DNA of 64,000 nt from Anopheles merus (lineage: Eukaryota; Arthropoda; Insecta; Diptera; Culicidae): NCBI RefSeq assembly GCF_017562075.2, contig NC_054082.1, positions 55,554,681 through 55,618,680 of the forward strand. Direction: 5' to 3'. Positions 11,568 to 24,900 of this stretch are shown here, piece by piece (the stretch's first letter is position 1; every line of letters starts with the position of its first letter). The translations under genes and the position numbers were made by a program. The notes under the pieces were generated by a model that saw nothing but the letters and a program-made list of their open reading frames with translations, was not told the DNA's origin and ran no database searches.

Positions 11568-12154
11568 CCCAAGTGCCACAAATCCACTAAACGACCACTA
11601 AACGGCTTCTAAACGCCTCAAATTCTCTACCTAAACGGAATATAGAAAGACTTCGTTTAGCAGACGGCAAACGACTCATGCATTCTAAAAATAGCAAAAA
11701 AGCTGGTGGCGCCATCTGTTTGTGGGATACCCAACCTGTGGAGCTTCCTCGCTTGGAGGAGAGCTTTCTCATTTCCTCTGTACTGTTGTATGGTTTCGCA
11801 TTGAAGTTATGCATCGCTAGAACTAGAACGGCGATACGATTGTTTAAATACTAAACTCCAACAGAAACCACCAGTACTGAAGCAAGTGAGATTTGAGTAA
11901 TGGTCGTTGGTGTTGATACCCACGTATCTGACCACACGACCATTCATATAGATTTTTGCTCAGAAAGTTAGAAGGCTATATAGGTCATTATAAGATGAAA
12001 CTTGTCGAAACACATTGCAAGAAAAGGATAGCAATATAATGATGAGTTGTAATACGCCATCTATTGATCAAACCAATGAAGCTGTGAAGCTTTCATTTTT
12101 TTCCTATGGATATTCAATTTTCCAGTCGTTTAAGCTTAATCTGTGGCGCTTGGG
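11568..12154. mobile_element. MITE family B, copy 1 of a tandem pair
   Basis: A 587 bp element whose left end CCCAAGTGCCACAAAT is an imperfect inverted copy of its right end (reverse complement CCCAAGCGCCACAGAT). The inner edge of both ends carries TAAACGAC, and CTAAACG-type words repeat in the left subterminal region. No ORF suggests a transposase. I see no clear target-site duplication. Confidence 0.75.
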
Positions 12155-12164
12155 ACTGATATAA

Positions 12165-12751
12165 CCCAAGTGCCACAAATCCACTAAACGACCACTCAAC
12201 GGCTTCTAAACGACTCAAGTTCTCTACCTAAACGGAATATAGAAAGACTTCGTTTAGCAGACGGCAAACGACTCATTCATTCTAAAAATAGCAAAAAAGC
12301 TGGTGGCGCTCTCTGTTGGTGGGATATCCCAACCAGTTGAGCTTCATCGCTTGGAGGAGAGCTTTCTCATTTCCTCTGTACTGTTGTATGGTTTCGCATT
12401 GAAGTTATGCATCGCTAGAACTAGAACGGCGATACAATAGTTTAATTACTAAACTCCAATGGAAACCACCAGTACTGAAGCAAGTGGGAATTGAGTTATG
12501 GTCGTTGGTGTTGATACCCACGTATCTGACCACACGACCATTAACATAGATTTTTACTCAGAAAGTTATAAGGCTATATAGGTCATGATAAGATGAAACT
12601 TGTCGAAGCACATTGCAAGAACAGGATAGCAATATAATGATGAGTTGTAATACGCCATCTATTGATCAAACCAATGAAGCTGTGGAGCTTTCATTTTTTT
12701 ATATGGATATTCAATTTTCCAGTCGTTTAAGCTTAATCTGTGGCGCTTGGG
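12165..12751. mobile_element. MITE family B, copy 2 of a tandem pair
   Basis: Second 587 bp copy in the same orientation, 10 bp after copy 1, with only scattered substitutions and the same total length. The same CCCAAGTGCCACAAAT left end and CGCTTGGG right end are present. Equal length and high identity suggest a recent tandem insertion or duplication. Confidence 0.75.
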
Positions 12752-14856
12752 AAAGCATCGCTACACGGTGTTATCAAACATTTGACTCAATGCAAGAAAA
12801 GGGCAGCAAATCAACGGTTATTAAAATGGCTTATGGTGATCGAAATATGGAAGCTTTGTAGCGTCTACTTTTTGTTTATTGTTTTTGTGTAATTTGCACA
12901 ATTCATACCTTTTTATGCTGCTTTTTGTAAAAATGTAGCAGCATCGTGCAAACATGGTGAAAAATGGTGTTAACAATTCAGAATTATTTTGACGTTGCCA
13001 AAGCTCGCTGTTGACTAACATGGCTTCTTGTGAGATCCAATGAGCCTACCTGATCGTCTCATGATCCACTCGCTCCCCTGATTTGAACCTCTGTGGTAGC
13101 ATAAAAAACAATACTGTGTGCAGCTGCTGTTCGAGAAAAAGTGTGAACAGCAGAAGTAATAACTCTTGGATTATGCAGTTCGCGTAGATTACTTACCGTC
13201 GAAGCGTCGGGTAAATGAAAAGTGTGCTTAGCTAGTAATCTAGTGCCGTGAAAAGATTGATTTAGCGTTACTCGAGAGGGGTTTTTCCGCACTTCCACAG
13301 CATTGCAGCATTGCGTTGGCCTTTGTGTGGCTTTCAACCTCAGGAAGGAGTTGCAGTGGTACCGTTGTTTTGAGAGGGTGTGTAGAAAGCGGTGTCTGAC
13401 ATAGTGCAACTTTTGCTAGGGTATATAGATTCCAGTGCTTCCCAAAGTATGGTTCCGCTTTAAGGTACCGTGCAAGAACTTGGCAGGCGTTTTCTGTGTG
13501 CCAGTATGAAAGCATTGTACGAATGGTGAAAAATGTAGCAGAAATCTGTTTACTGTACCAGTGCCCCGTTCGCGGTGTCCCCGTCTCAGCAAGCGTTATC
13601 GCTGGAAGAGGTCCGGTTGGTGTTGGGACGAATCGCAGTGCGGCGATTCTTGTGCTGTCTGCTGTTTCCTTTCTATCTTCCCTTCCGCCACCATCGCTGC
13701 ATGTCCGGTGTTGGTAGTTCGTCGGCCTCGTTCATTCTCCATTTCGCCGCCACGAGCACGCGCGACAGCTATCTCACTGGCGGCAGTGTGTGTGAGCGAT
13801 AGAGAGAACGTAGCGATGTGAGCAGCGCACTAGCAATAATACTAAAAACAGCAGCGGCGGTGCGATAGTGCCAGCGACATCGCTTGAAAAGGGTGCGAAG
13901 TGCGACAAAACGATACCGCAACCGCTTTTTCCGTGAACCGAAGCAAGAGAGAAACGTAGAAGAAAAGTGTTTGCCGGGATGAAGGTTGGTATGTGTGTTC
14001 AATCGAAAAATGACAATTTGTGTAAAACGTATCAAATGTGCAAAGAAAAGATGCTCATGTTCTGATCAGCAAAGTGCAATTTCCTCCGCTTACAGCCTAG
14101 CGCTCTGGTACATGGTGTAGGGTTTCCTAGCTTCCGTGGAGAAAATCTGCTCCTGGCTAGCAGGAGGCCTGGGTGGGCTAGTGGAATAGCTGGTGGAAAA
14201 AAGTGTTTGCCTTATTGGGAGTCTTCTTTACATTGCTGCTTGTTGGGGCCTGTGTGTGTGTGTTAGCGCGAGTAAAAAAATGCGAGATAGTGCGCTGTCG
14301 ACGACGTTGGTAATCTTTGCTATTTTCGGCCATTCTAGTTTGATGTACGTAAAAGTATTTGTGTGGCGTGTGTCTGGTGTAAGTGCAAGTGTGTGAGCGT
14401 GCGTGCGTGCGTGCGTGCATTATCCCATGCTTTGGGTGATTTCACGCCCTCCTTATAGTACGCCGGTTGGGGCCATGTTTCGTATCGCAAGCAAAACCCT
14501 GCTTTATTCGCAATTTGTGACGTGCTGATGTGATCTGCGGAGCATAATAAAAGCGTTTTTCTTGTGTTGCTCCTTCGATTTCAAATAGTATTGTGCTTGC
14601 TGAACTGCATAACGAAAAGAATGGAACGAGACGAAACGGCGAATCAATAGCTGATAGCTGCGATGCTGTAGCAGCAGCCATAGGCAGCTAGTAGCGCGCA
14701 TAATCATCGTGTATTAATCTGATTATTCTATTGTGCCCTAGCTAATACGTGATAACTTAATGTGCGTACATATTCGGTTAAACGCTTAAAGCGCTCAGGA
14801 ACGTCGCAGCGAGCTACATTCGATTACAGATTGGATAAAACAATCGGCAGCACAAA
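12752..14856. promoter_or_regulatory. 5' flank and probable leader of Vilse
   Basis: No coding sequence found. The stretch from about 13,500 rightward is less AT-rich, with runs such as GAGAGAGAACGTAG and GCGTGCGTGCGTGC near 14400. It ends at the Vilse start codon and so likely includes its promoter and 5' UTR, perhaps with a non-coding first exon. No TATA box or clear initiator can be assigned. Confidence 0.35.
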
Positions 14857-15924
14857 ATGTCAACATCATCAGAAAGGTGCGTATGTCCCATCGATGACTA
14901 CAGATAGATAGCTTCACACCTTCTTCTTACTGTTCTTTCCGGCACATCGTACACACCAATACCAACGACCGTTACCGACATGCGTTCTGCGTGCGCCGTG
15001 TCGGATAGAGTTGTTTGTAGCGTTGTGCTCGTAGCGGCTTTCTGAGTTGTTGATGATAATTTTGTGCGCCGCCCTTATTTAAAGGGCGAGTCGCCAGGAA
15101 CAACACAGCTGCTACAATGCGTGCGAGAGCGTGTCTCGTTTTAAGCTGCTTTCTGCTGCCTTCTGGTATAGCTGAGATTCGGCATGGCATGGAACAGAGT
15201 CAAAATCGATACAAAACACGCTTGTGTTTACGTTCAAGCAGCCACAGAACGTAGCAAGCCTTTCCTTTTCTTGGCAAGCGTGCATGCTTTTGTTGTTTTC
15301 TGTGCAGTGCTGTTCGAAGAACCTTCAACGAGATCGATCAGCAAGTGATGTAAACGCGAGCAAGCAAAAGACGTGACTAGGATGCGTTGGGATGTTGTTT
15401 TTATGATGTTAGTTTCTTGCAATGATTTGTTTTGTGAATATTTTTGTTAACAATTTTGTTGTTGTTATCAACTCTGCTCAAACCGGGGGCAATCTTGAGG
15501 CGTGACCGATTTTGTGATGTCCCCAATCAGTTCGGCGTTTCGGCGGAGGGTTCTAATACATCTTAACTAACTTTGTTTTCATTTTCTTTTTCGTTCAATC
15601 ATTGAATAGGGTGGAATGGGTGGAAATTATCGAGCCCCGAACCAAGGAACATATGTATGCTAATTTGACGACAGGCGAGTGCGTGTGGGATCCCCCTGAG
15701 GTAAGTGATTTTAAGTATTTGTGATCGAAATAAACAATAATAATTATAATAAGATTAATAGAGATACAATTCTTGTTTGAGTAAATAGTTCATGGGTTTC
15801 GGGTTAACTGTTAAACATCTTCTTCTTCTTCTATTTGGCGTAACGTCCTACGCGGACATTCCGGCTTATACAGGGGTTCGAGGCTTAATTCATTACCACG
15901 CAGCCGGATATTCAATCCTTGCTA

Positions 15925-15957
<33 letters not shown>

Positions 15958-18856
15958 CGGTCCATTCTAAACATGAACCCATGACGGGCATGTTATTGGG
16001 TCGTTCGAGTTGACGTCTGTACCACGGGACCGCCGCACTGTTAAACATACACACTAACAACTGTTAAACATACACATACACGTTCTGCTCATGTTCATCC
16101 CAGTTTCATAAAGTTTTTTTTTTTTTTAAGATTTCAACTGTTGTATTTTGTCAAAACAAGTTTGGTGATTTGGAATGTACTCACGGTCACCACGAAATTT
16201 CAGCAAGAACAGCACAGTGGTGTGAAGATTTTACACAACCAAAACGGCTGCCAATTCTTTCGCATTAATCCAGCAAGCCGAAATCTCACCTGAAATTTTA
16301 TCGTGGTGTCTGTAAGTGCTCACCAAATCAATTTTTTTTAAAACATGACATTAATGCTAAAATTCAGCAAAACTATCTATTACTGAATAGCGTTCAGTAA
16401 AAAACTTCACTGAAGCAAATTTAGAAAATTTGCTGTATACAGTCTTTTCCCCAGTTACATGGTTTGTGCGTTCCCGAGGAATCCCGAGCGTAACTCTAAT
16501 ATTCGCGTAGGGGAACTGGGGGTAGTTTCGGCACCTTAAGGTTTTCCTCTGATTGCAATACTTTTACCACTGTAAACTTACTAGTAGACATCGAAAAAGC
16601 TCTATTGGTTTATTATGTACCATCTTACGAGAAACTACGGTTCCTGGATTGATTTTGATAACATTTTGAAAAAAATAAAAAAGTGTGTTTTTTGTTGCGT
16701 CACGACTGCAGTGCGGGTAAGATCGACACCATGATGGGGTAAAATCGACACCTTGGGGGTGATTTCGACACATTAGTTTTAGCTTTTAAAATAACGACCT
16801 CTGATGGCCTGTAGTTTTCATTGAAATTCAGCAAAGTATTTCGTATCAATTTTATGAAAAATTAATTATTGAATTGATTATTGAAATATACGAAAAAAAT
16901 GAAGTTACAAAAAAGAACTAAAATTTCATTACAAATAGCATCGGACCAGACTCCATATAGTAGAAGCTGCGGCGATAGCATCTGGTTTACGGAATGATTG
17001 GTAAAGATCCCTTTAAAAATCAACCTGGCAGCTATCTTCCAGTAATCTGTTTTCTTTTTTATAAAGTCTAAAAGTGTTCAATTTTATTTTTCTCTGCCAA
17101 CTCGAAAGCCAAAAGTCGAACATCGGCCAATGTGATTCCAAACCAGCGACTATTTTTTTCTTCAGTTAAGCCTACCCGGCCTAAAGTCAGCCTAAAATAC
17201 GGTCAAAGCCATAACAATATTAATTTTCATAAGCCAACCATATACAAAGTACATGTTTTGAGTCCGAGTTTGGCAAACGTTCTGTGAGAGAATAATAGCT
17301 AAATTCCATAATTATAACTTCCTAGGTTTGTTGACATCTTGAATTTTAAAGCTTCTACGGTATTTTTAATTGCGTGTTTGTTCAGCTTGATTATTACGTT
17401 TGTCGTACATCGTTAAGGGACATCTGTATAAAATACAGGCACTTTCAAATTACGATATAAAAAAGTTAACATGCTAAAAATAAGCATTACACTACTACCA
17501 AGTGGGGTGTCGAATTTACCCCCATTGGCCGTACAAGTTTTAGTGACATTTTATATTATATAGTTTAATATAAAAATTACGCCCTGTGATACAGAACTAA
17601 TCAATAGTATTTATAAAACAATACTATTAACACGGAAACTATAATTTTGTTGCAATAACGCCACAATTCCTTAAGTCCCAGAAGTAAAAACTTACATCGG
17701 CTGTCAATCAGAACCACCATGTGTTTATTTTGTTGTTTTTTGACAATTGACAGGTTTCTGATCAGTGAAATGTGACTCAAATATTCGAAACAGTTGACAT
17801 AAATAATATGTATAAGTTTTTTGTCTTCAAAAAGTTCTATAAATACAAAAACGGCAAGGTGTCGAACTTACCCGCAGTGTCGAACCAACCCCGACTTCCC
17901 CTAAGTCGAATTTCGCGATTTTTGACCAAAATACAATTGGTTTCTTGGTATTTTTATGCAATTAAGTAGTTTTATACACTTTATTATTTATTTGATATGA
18001 TTCGTGCACAACTATCTGATTTTTTTTCGCTTGTAAGAGGATTAAATTTATTAGCAATTATGTAATTTTACCTGCACTGGACAATTCTTGAAGCAAATTG
18101 TATTGATTTGACATTTAATCTGTCAAATTTAGAAAACCGCGTATCTCCGAATCCGCGTAACTAAAGAACAGACTATACTTTGTTTCGAGTTTAGCTCTAC
18201 TATGCAAGAACCCATCGTTTTACAATACTAAAAATGTATCAAACATTAATTCTATAATAATGAAAACGTATTGAAAGCCATGAGTTCAGTGCATGTGCAA
18301 ATTCAATACTGCAGCGAACTGTTTTTAACTGAGTTTACTATCCCGTGCGTGACATAATGATGCGTTCAAACTAAAAAAAATAAATATTCGCACAAATTAT
18401 TCTCGCTGGGACTACCTGCGGAAGTCTGGAATGATGGTCAAACAGAACATGTTTAGCACATTGTTAATATGTGACCGAATTTAGACAATAATTAGAGACA
18501 AAAAGAAAAACAGACACACAAGCACTTACACGCACAACTAAATTGAAGGGTTAATCAAAACAAAACTAGTATGAAAAGGGAAAGTGATTTTAAAGTGTTG
18601 TGCTTTTGTGCGATATTGTGCTCAGAACATTGTCAGCTACATTGCACTTTTAAGTATACGAACCTGATGCAATTTTAAAACTCGACTGTAAATATCGTTT
18701 CATTATGCTGCACTATTTAAATTTCTTAGTAGTACAAATATGTCCGATCTTCAAGCGTCTGCAATGATGTGTTTATAAGGAGCTACGTTGCTACTCATAA
18801 AATAAGAGCATCGCTACGCGAGGTAGAGGCGCGTTTTGTTAAGATAGTGTACTTGT

Positions 18857-18940
<84 letters not shown>

Positions 18941-21900
18941 CATTACGTGGACCAGTGAAGCGTCGTTGTAACGTTTCACTTTTGCTGTAACATTCCGGGC
19001 GATTTTTTTTTGTATTGCTGCTTGGAGGTGCGTTGTATTGGTTGGTAAATGCAACGATCAATGATCACGTCAAACATACAGCGTTTAGAAACGTTCGCCT
19101 TTCGCACTTTCCGTAGGAGCCGATATTGACATCGTTTCACTTGTAGTGCTGTGTTATTGTCTCAAGATTGACATGGTGCTTGGCCAAATGTTCATCCATG
19201 TTTTTACTTACAGGGTTTCTCAAGCCAGCTCAACATCGAAACACTATTTTTCGAACACGTTAAACGATTGTCAACATCGTACATACAATCCGAATCCGTA
19301 AACTCTTTTCAATTTGGTAACACTAGGTTTTGAACGCATAAAATCCCAACTCGAATCTGGAAAATGTATAATGGGTGACAAGACAGCCAACATAAATTTT
19401 CCAGATTCGAGTTGGGATTTTACGCATTCAAAACCACCTAGTGTTACCAAATCGAAAAGAGTTTACGGATTCGATTTGTATGTACGATGTTGACAATCGT
19501 TTAACGTGTTCGAAAAAGAGTGTTACGATGTTGAGCTGGCTTGAGCAACCCTGTAATTACCAAGTACAGTGAAGGCATGTACAATGCAAGGGCGGTCCCA
19601 TGGTACAATAGCCAATTCGCAAGACTCAACATGTTGTCGTGAAATCAAGTCTAGAATGTACCGCCCCCCTGTGGCAAGAACTGACTATCCGGCTGCGTGG
19701 TACTGAATAAGTCTCGAAACCCTGTATAGACCGGCATGACCGCGTAGGACGTTACGCCAAGTAGAAGAAGAGAATAGAGTTTAGTGAAATTTCTATGAAA
19801 TATATGAAGTCGCGCATGCAACCCTGCAAATCGTACTTTGCCGACCACTGGCTTAGATTGACTACGGTTGAGAAGCGCTATAAACAAGAGGACAAAAATG
19901 GAACGATATTTTTGTACAGCTGTTTTTGTTTAACAGTACCAAAACGAACATCCGTGACGCACAGCAAAGTTGTTCTAACTATTTTATGTGAATAAAGGGT
20001 TCTATTCGTAAAGGAACTTGACCTTGATTATTATTTGTTTGCCTTCTGTTTGCTTACGGGCTTGCAGATTGTTTGTTTTTTCTTGTCCATCGTCTTTTCA
20101 GGCTTTCCGTGGCTTAGACTACAGCCAGAGGCCAATGATGGCAAAAGAATGTTATTTTTAAAACTTGAGTTTACTTATTCACAGGCAAAGGTGTACTAGC
20201 CATCCACATGACGGAAGGTTATTTTAATTCTTAATTATTTAACCACTGATGAGCGCGTATTTTAAATAGACACATGTGTTTAGTCACTAAACTAGGGACC
20301 GCAGGCCGCATGTGACCTTCGTAAGCTCATAATGCGGCCTGCAATGACTTTGTAAAGGTTAAAAAGTTCAGTATTTTCACTATCTTTATGCGTTACTTGA
20401 AATACAATTCGGCCCACCAACTGAAAAATTTTGCAACCCCTGGGCTATACTAAAGATGTTTACCTATATTTCAAATTGATCATGTTCCTCAATATCTAAC
20501 CTGCTGACAACTGTATACACTGTAAACTTATCATTACTTCAGAGTTTTAGAGTGTGCTAGTTGAGCTGAATTGTTAGTTAATTTAAAAATAAAATTCAAA
20601 TAATAAAGCAGACAATGATGAAAATGACAGACAACACAGGAAATAACTTATTAAATGCAGGCGGAAGAATTGTGAAATGCATCTGCGTCTATGGATACGA
20701 CATGCCTTAGTCGGTAATCAATTTCGTTTGAATAGCATGATCCTGATAATCCATCAAAGTCTTCTTTGTATCATGTATTATTATTCTGTGAAGGGGAAAG
20801 AGGTGGGACATCATCATGTATTATTCTCAAAATATGACATAAAATATAAAACATTTAAGTTGAAGGATGAATTACCACAAGAATGTGTGTTTTAAAAATA
20901 TTATAATTATAATTATATTTGGCATTATATTTGGAATTATAATGGCATTTTATTTTATTTGATGAATTTATATCTATTTTTATAAGAAAAGTACTTCTGA
21001 ATGAATGAAAAGGCTTCATGAAGTTTAATAGGTTAAAAAAGCTTATTAGTTTTAGAGAGCTTCTTCATTTTCTTAAGAAAATGGAAGGAAAAAATTGATA
21101 AAATAAGGAACTAGTTCCTTATTATTTGGCATTTTATCGGCTTTTCTACGGGTTTAAGCCATTTATCTGATTTTGTGAATGTTTTTTTTTGCGAATCAAA
21201 TGGATTGAATACTCTCGAAAAGATTTGGTACATCTTCATCTTCAGATTCAATGGAAAATTGTATGAACCAATAGAGTGCTTCCTTTGGTAGCGATAATCG
21301 TTTTTCTCGTACTCGTTTTCTCGGTCAACAATCAACAACCACTTCTCCATTAGCGGAGGCTCCGTACACCAGCAATGAATTCACATTGCTTTTTCCAGAT
21401 GTTTATGTAAATATTGAACAAAAATAAACTAGAGTGAGGTGCACGAGCTTGCTTTCGCCAGTGTGCGCCATTGACATGCTTCTAGTAAAGCCGTTGCAAC
21501 GGAAGATGTTTGGTGTATATCGCAAACAGATTGATCCGCATGCCGCATAGAATGCATAGAATTACGTGTTTCCGAAAAAGGAACAACAAAAATCGTTTCT
21601 TGCCGAAATGTACCGATAGACAGAAAAAAGCATAGTCTTGCGCGCATCACTATTTGACCGAACCGCTATGAATCATTGGAATCAACTGGCTTCTTCGGAC
21701 ATATTTACCCGATTTCCATTCTTCTGGAAGGCAAAGAAAGCAGCCTTAATTGAATGTTATTATTAGTGATGTCGGTAATTGTGCTTGCTGCTCACAAACG
21801 TGATTGTTTTGACCTCAAATTATTTAAAAAAAGCTCGGTTGATCGGAGGTTGTGAAAATTGAGTCGTCCTCAGAGCATGGAATGCTGATAATTTTTGCAA

Positions 21901-24900
21901 CAATCTTTTTTTTACTTTTTGGAACACTAGTAAATGTTTATATGGGAGAGTTGATATTTATTACAATTATCCATGGTGTTGCAAATATATTAAATAGTGT
22001 TTATTGCAATTGTTAGCATTCATTTTTATGGAACTTTAAACAAACTAGATGAGTTTTTTTTACAAAACATGTGCTGCTTTTCCTTGACCCTGTGACTAGC
22101 GCAGTCATACCGGCCTTCAATTGCCTTACGAGCGACCTGTATAGCTTAAACTACACGATGTAACCAAAACTTACAAAAGCGGCCAAAGTCATACAAAATC
22201 ATCAAACTATTTGTGCTATGGCACGTTTTGATCTCCGACCCCAGAACCGAACCAAAATTTAACAGTTAAAAACAGACAACACTGTGCATACGGAGATAGT
22301 GGTGTGTTTTTTTTTAAATGAGAATAAGTGTCAGTAAGCATTTCGTAATTTAAATACGTTATTACATTAGATAAATATAAATATGATTACATTTTCATTT
22401 TTTATGCCGTTTTAATATTTAGAAGTGTGTAAAAAGAAATGAGGACTGTCGTTATATATGACTATCGAACATGGATTTCAATGCGTTAGCTTTAATTTTT
22501 CCTTGATGATGTAGCCTGGTTGAAATCGTTTCTACTTAGTTCAACTGTCACCCTGTATGGTGCGATAATACTCCATAATATTTTTCACGTGCCCGCTCAT
22601 GACATGAAAATATTAGACGTGGAACAGATTGTTTTTGTATGGACACTTCTGATTGAATATTATCGAATATCATCTATTTTTGCTTCACATCGCGTCGCGC
22701 TATTTGACGATGTATCTAGGTGCACGGACCAGTGCATAACTATTGCAATGTAATACCCTCATAGTTAAGAGTCACCATGGACCCAACCTAGATGCGCTTC
22801 AGTATTGAAGTGATTTTTTGCCAAGCTTTTCCAAATTAGCCGATTTATGATTTATTTGTGGCTAGATGAGACAGATTCAAGAGCCATATTCCTTGTTAAT
22901 TATATATTAATCCTTGATTTTTCCGTCCACTAGGTCAGCTCGTTAGAGTATGAACCAATAGGATTGAAGCTGCCAAAAAAGAGTAATGTAAAAGAGTCGC
23001 CAACTTCTGGTCCGTGGCGCAAACAGACGTTTTCCGCGAAAGAATTAATTTTCTAAAATGAATAGCTTGTTACGATGCATATTGTACAGTTTTTTTTCCC
23101 ACAGGCATGTGTAGAATAAGAGTAAAACATCAAGAAGCTTTGAACAAAGTCTGCAAATATATGTCCTAAATACATGTGGGCCGCGGAAAATATGTATATA
23201 TGTTTGGTTAAGTGGTCCGTGATACTAAACAGGTTGGAGAGCACTGTTGTACTTCACTTCGTAGCGTAATGTAACCTTTCGTCTGTTGCAACATACTCCT
23301 TGTTTGTTATTTGTTCGAGGTATACTTGCTAGGATACGAGCACATGCCTATTGCATTTTTATTTCCAAGCTTTGCTCAATAGTTTATCCTGAACGAATAG
23401 ATCTAATAAATGTTCGCGTAGAAAATTTCGTAACTGTAGACAACTACGAACTGGCTATCAACATTTTTTCACTAAGCTGTATGTGCGTTTGTTGTTTGTT
23501 GTGTCATAATTGATCGTAATGTTTTAAGATTAACATTCAAGGCTTATCACTGCCACCTAATTGTTATATCACTCTATGTAACCCTTGCATATGGTGTTCT
23601 TATCATTGTGTCAATCCATTGTGAAGTGTGTTAAGAATGATGGTGCAAATGGAAATGTCTAGACTTCCTCTGCAATTCACTCTGGTATAGTGCAATCGAT
23701 CTCGATTATTGTTTTTGCTCTCCGGTGTTTTTTTTTTATTTTTTATTGTGTAAAATAAGAAAACGCGATTACCAAAGCCGATTAATTTAATATGCGTTAC
23801 CGAAAGGAAAGTACCTCCCAGCAGTCCCAACACATAACGTAGTTTTTGCGACCATAGCTGATGCAAATGCTAATGGTACAGGCGATCGAATGAACCGTAG
23901 AATGATTGGTCTATCATTGCCACTTATAATTGAAGCAAATTCATCATCTACCCCATTCTCTTTTTTTAGAAGCGACGACTACATACGTTTCGCAGTTTGT
24001 GATGTGATCATCCATTTGCGATGCGGCCTTATACATATGCGTAATATGGCTCTTACGTTACCAAACATGGACGTAATGGAGACAGAATGGTTTCAATTTT
24101 ACCCGTATTCGATTTATTCTATGCTTTCCAGTCATTCTCTTTTACGAAATGTATTATCTGTAGCAAACAAGCTTGTGGTGTAGAACGATTGACTATAGTC
24201 ATAGATCTTTCAAATTGTTCCATTAGAGTATCCACAAACCGTGTGTTTGTAAGTAGAGGATGTGCAACAGTTTGATGGTTTAAGGGAAAATAATATTTTT
24301 TTGTTGTAATTTTTAGTAATAGATATATATTTCTCATTTAGCATTCTAAAAATGCACAAAACTAAGCACACACACCAAGTACAAACTAAGTAAAGATTTT
24401 TAAACTACAAAACTGCATCAAGAGAACCCTCGATAAGCGGAAACGATTTTTTAGACCCTTTCAGTTTTGTCCGGGTGTCATTTTAGTAACATTAATGAAC
24501 GACTTATTCTTTATATAGTAGCATGGGCAGCTGTGACTGTATAGATAGGATTGTATAGGGTTGTATAGAGTTATTTGTAACGCTTAGATGACAGGCATTC
24601 AATGAAACGAACGGAATGTGAAGTTCCTGTTACACCGGATATTAATAAACCGACCCTCTTGGCTGCTTTTCTGCAGAAGAGGCAAAGAAACCTTGTGAGG
24701 AAACAAATCTGGTAGAAAGGAAGCGTTAAATACGAACCAGCACGCGTTAGCATGATCTCTCTGTGCAGGTCGGGTATAAACATTGCTAACAGTTTTACTC
24801 GCCCATCTTGACAGTGCTGCGTGTCAGCAGAGCATGGTGATGATAAGAAAGTGAAAGCAAGCCAGCAAATGGGTTTATCCCCACTAATATCTTCGATGTG

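Noticed and set aside
18859..18938. Regular spaced repeats as a CRISPR-like array
   Set aside because: It is a simple GA microsatellite in a eukaryotic intron; no spacer-repeat structure exists anywhere in the window.
20288..20450. Possible hAT element with right end AACCCCTG
   Set aside because: The right end resembles an hAT terminus, but no matching left end or 8 bp duplication could be found.
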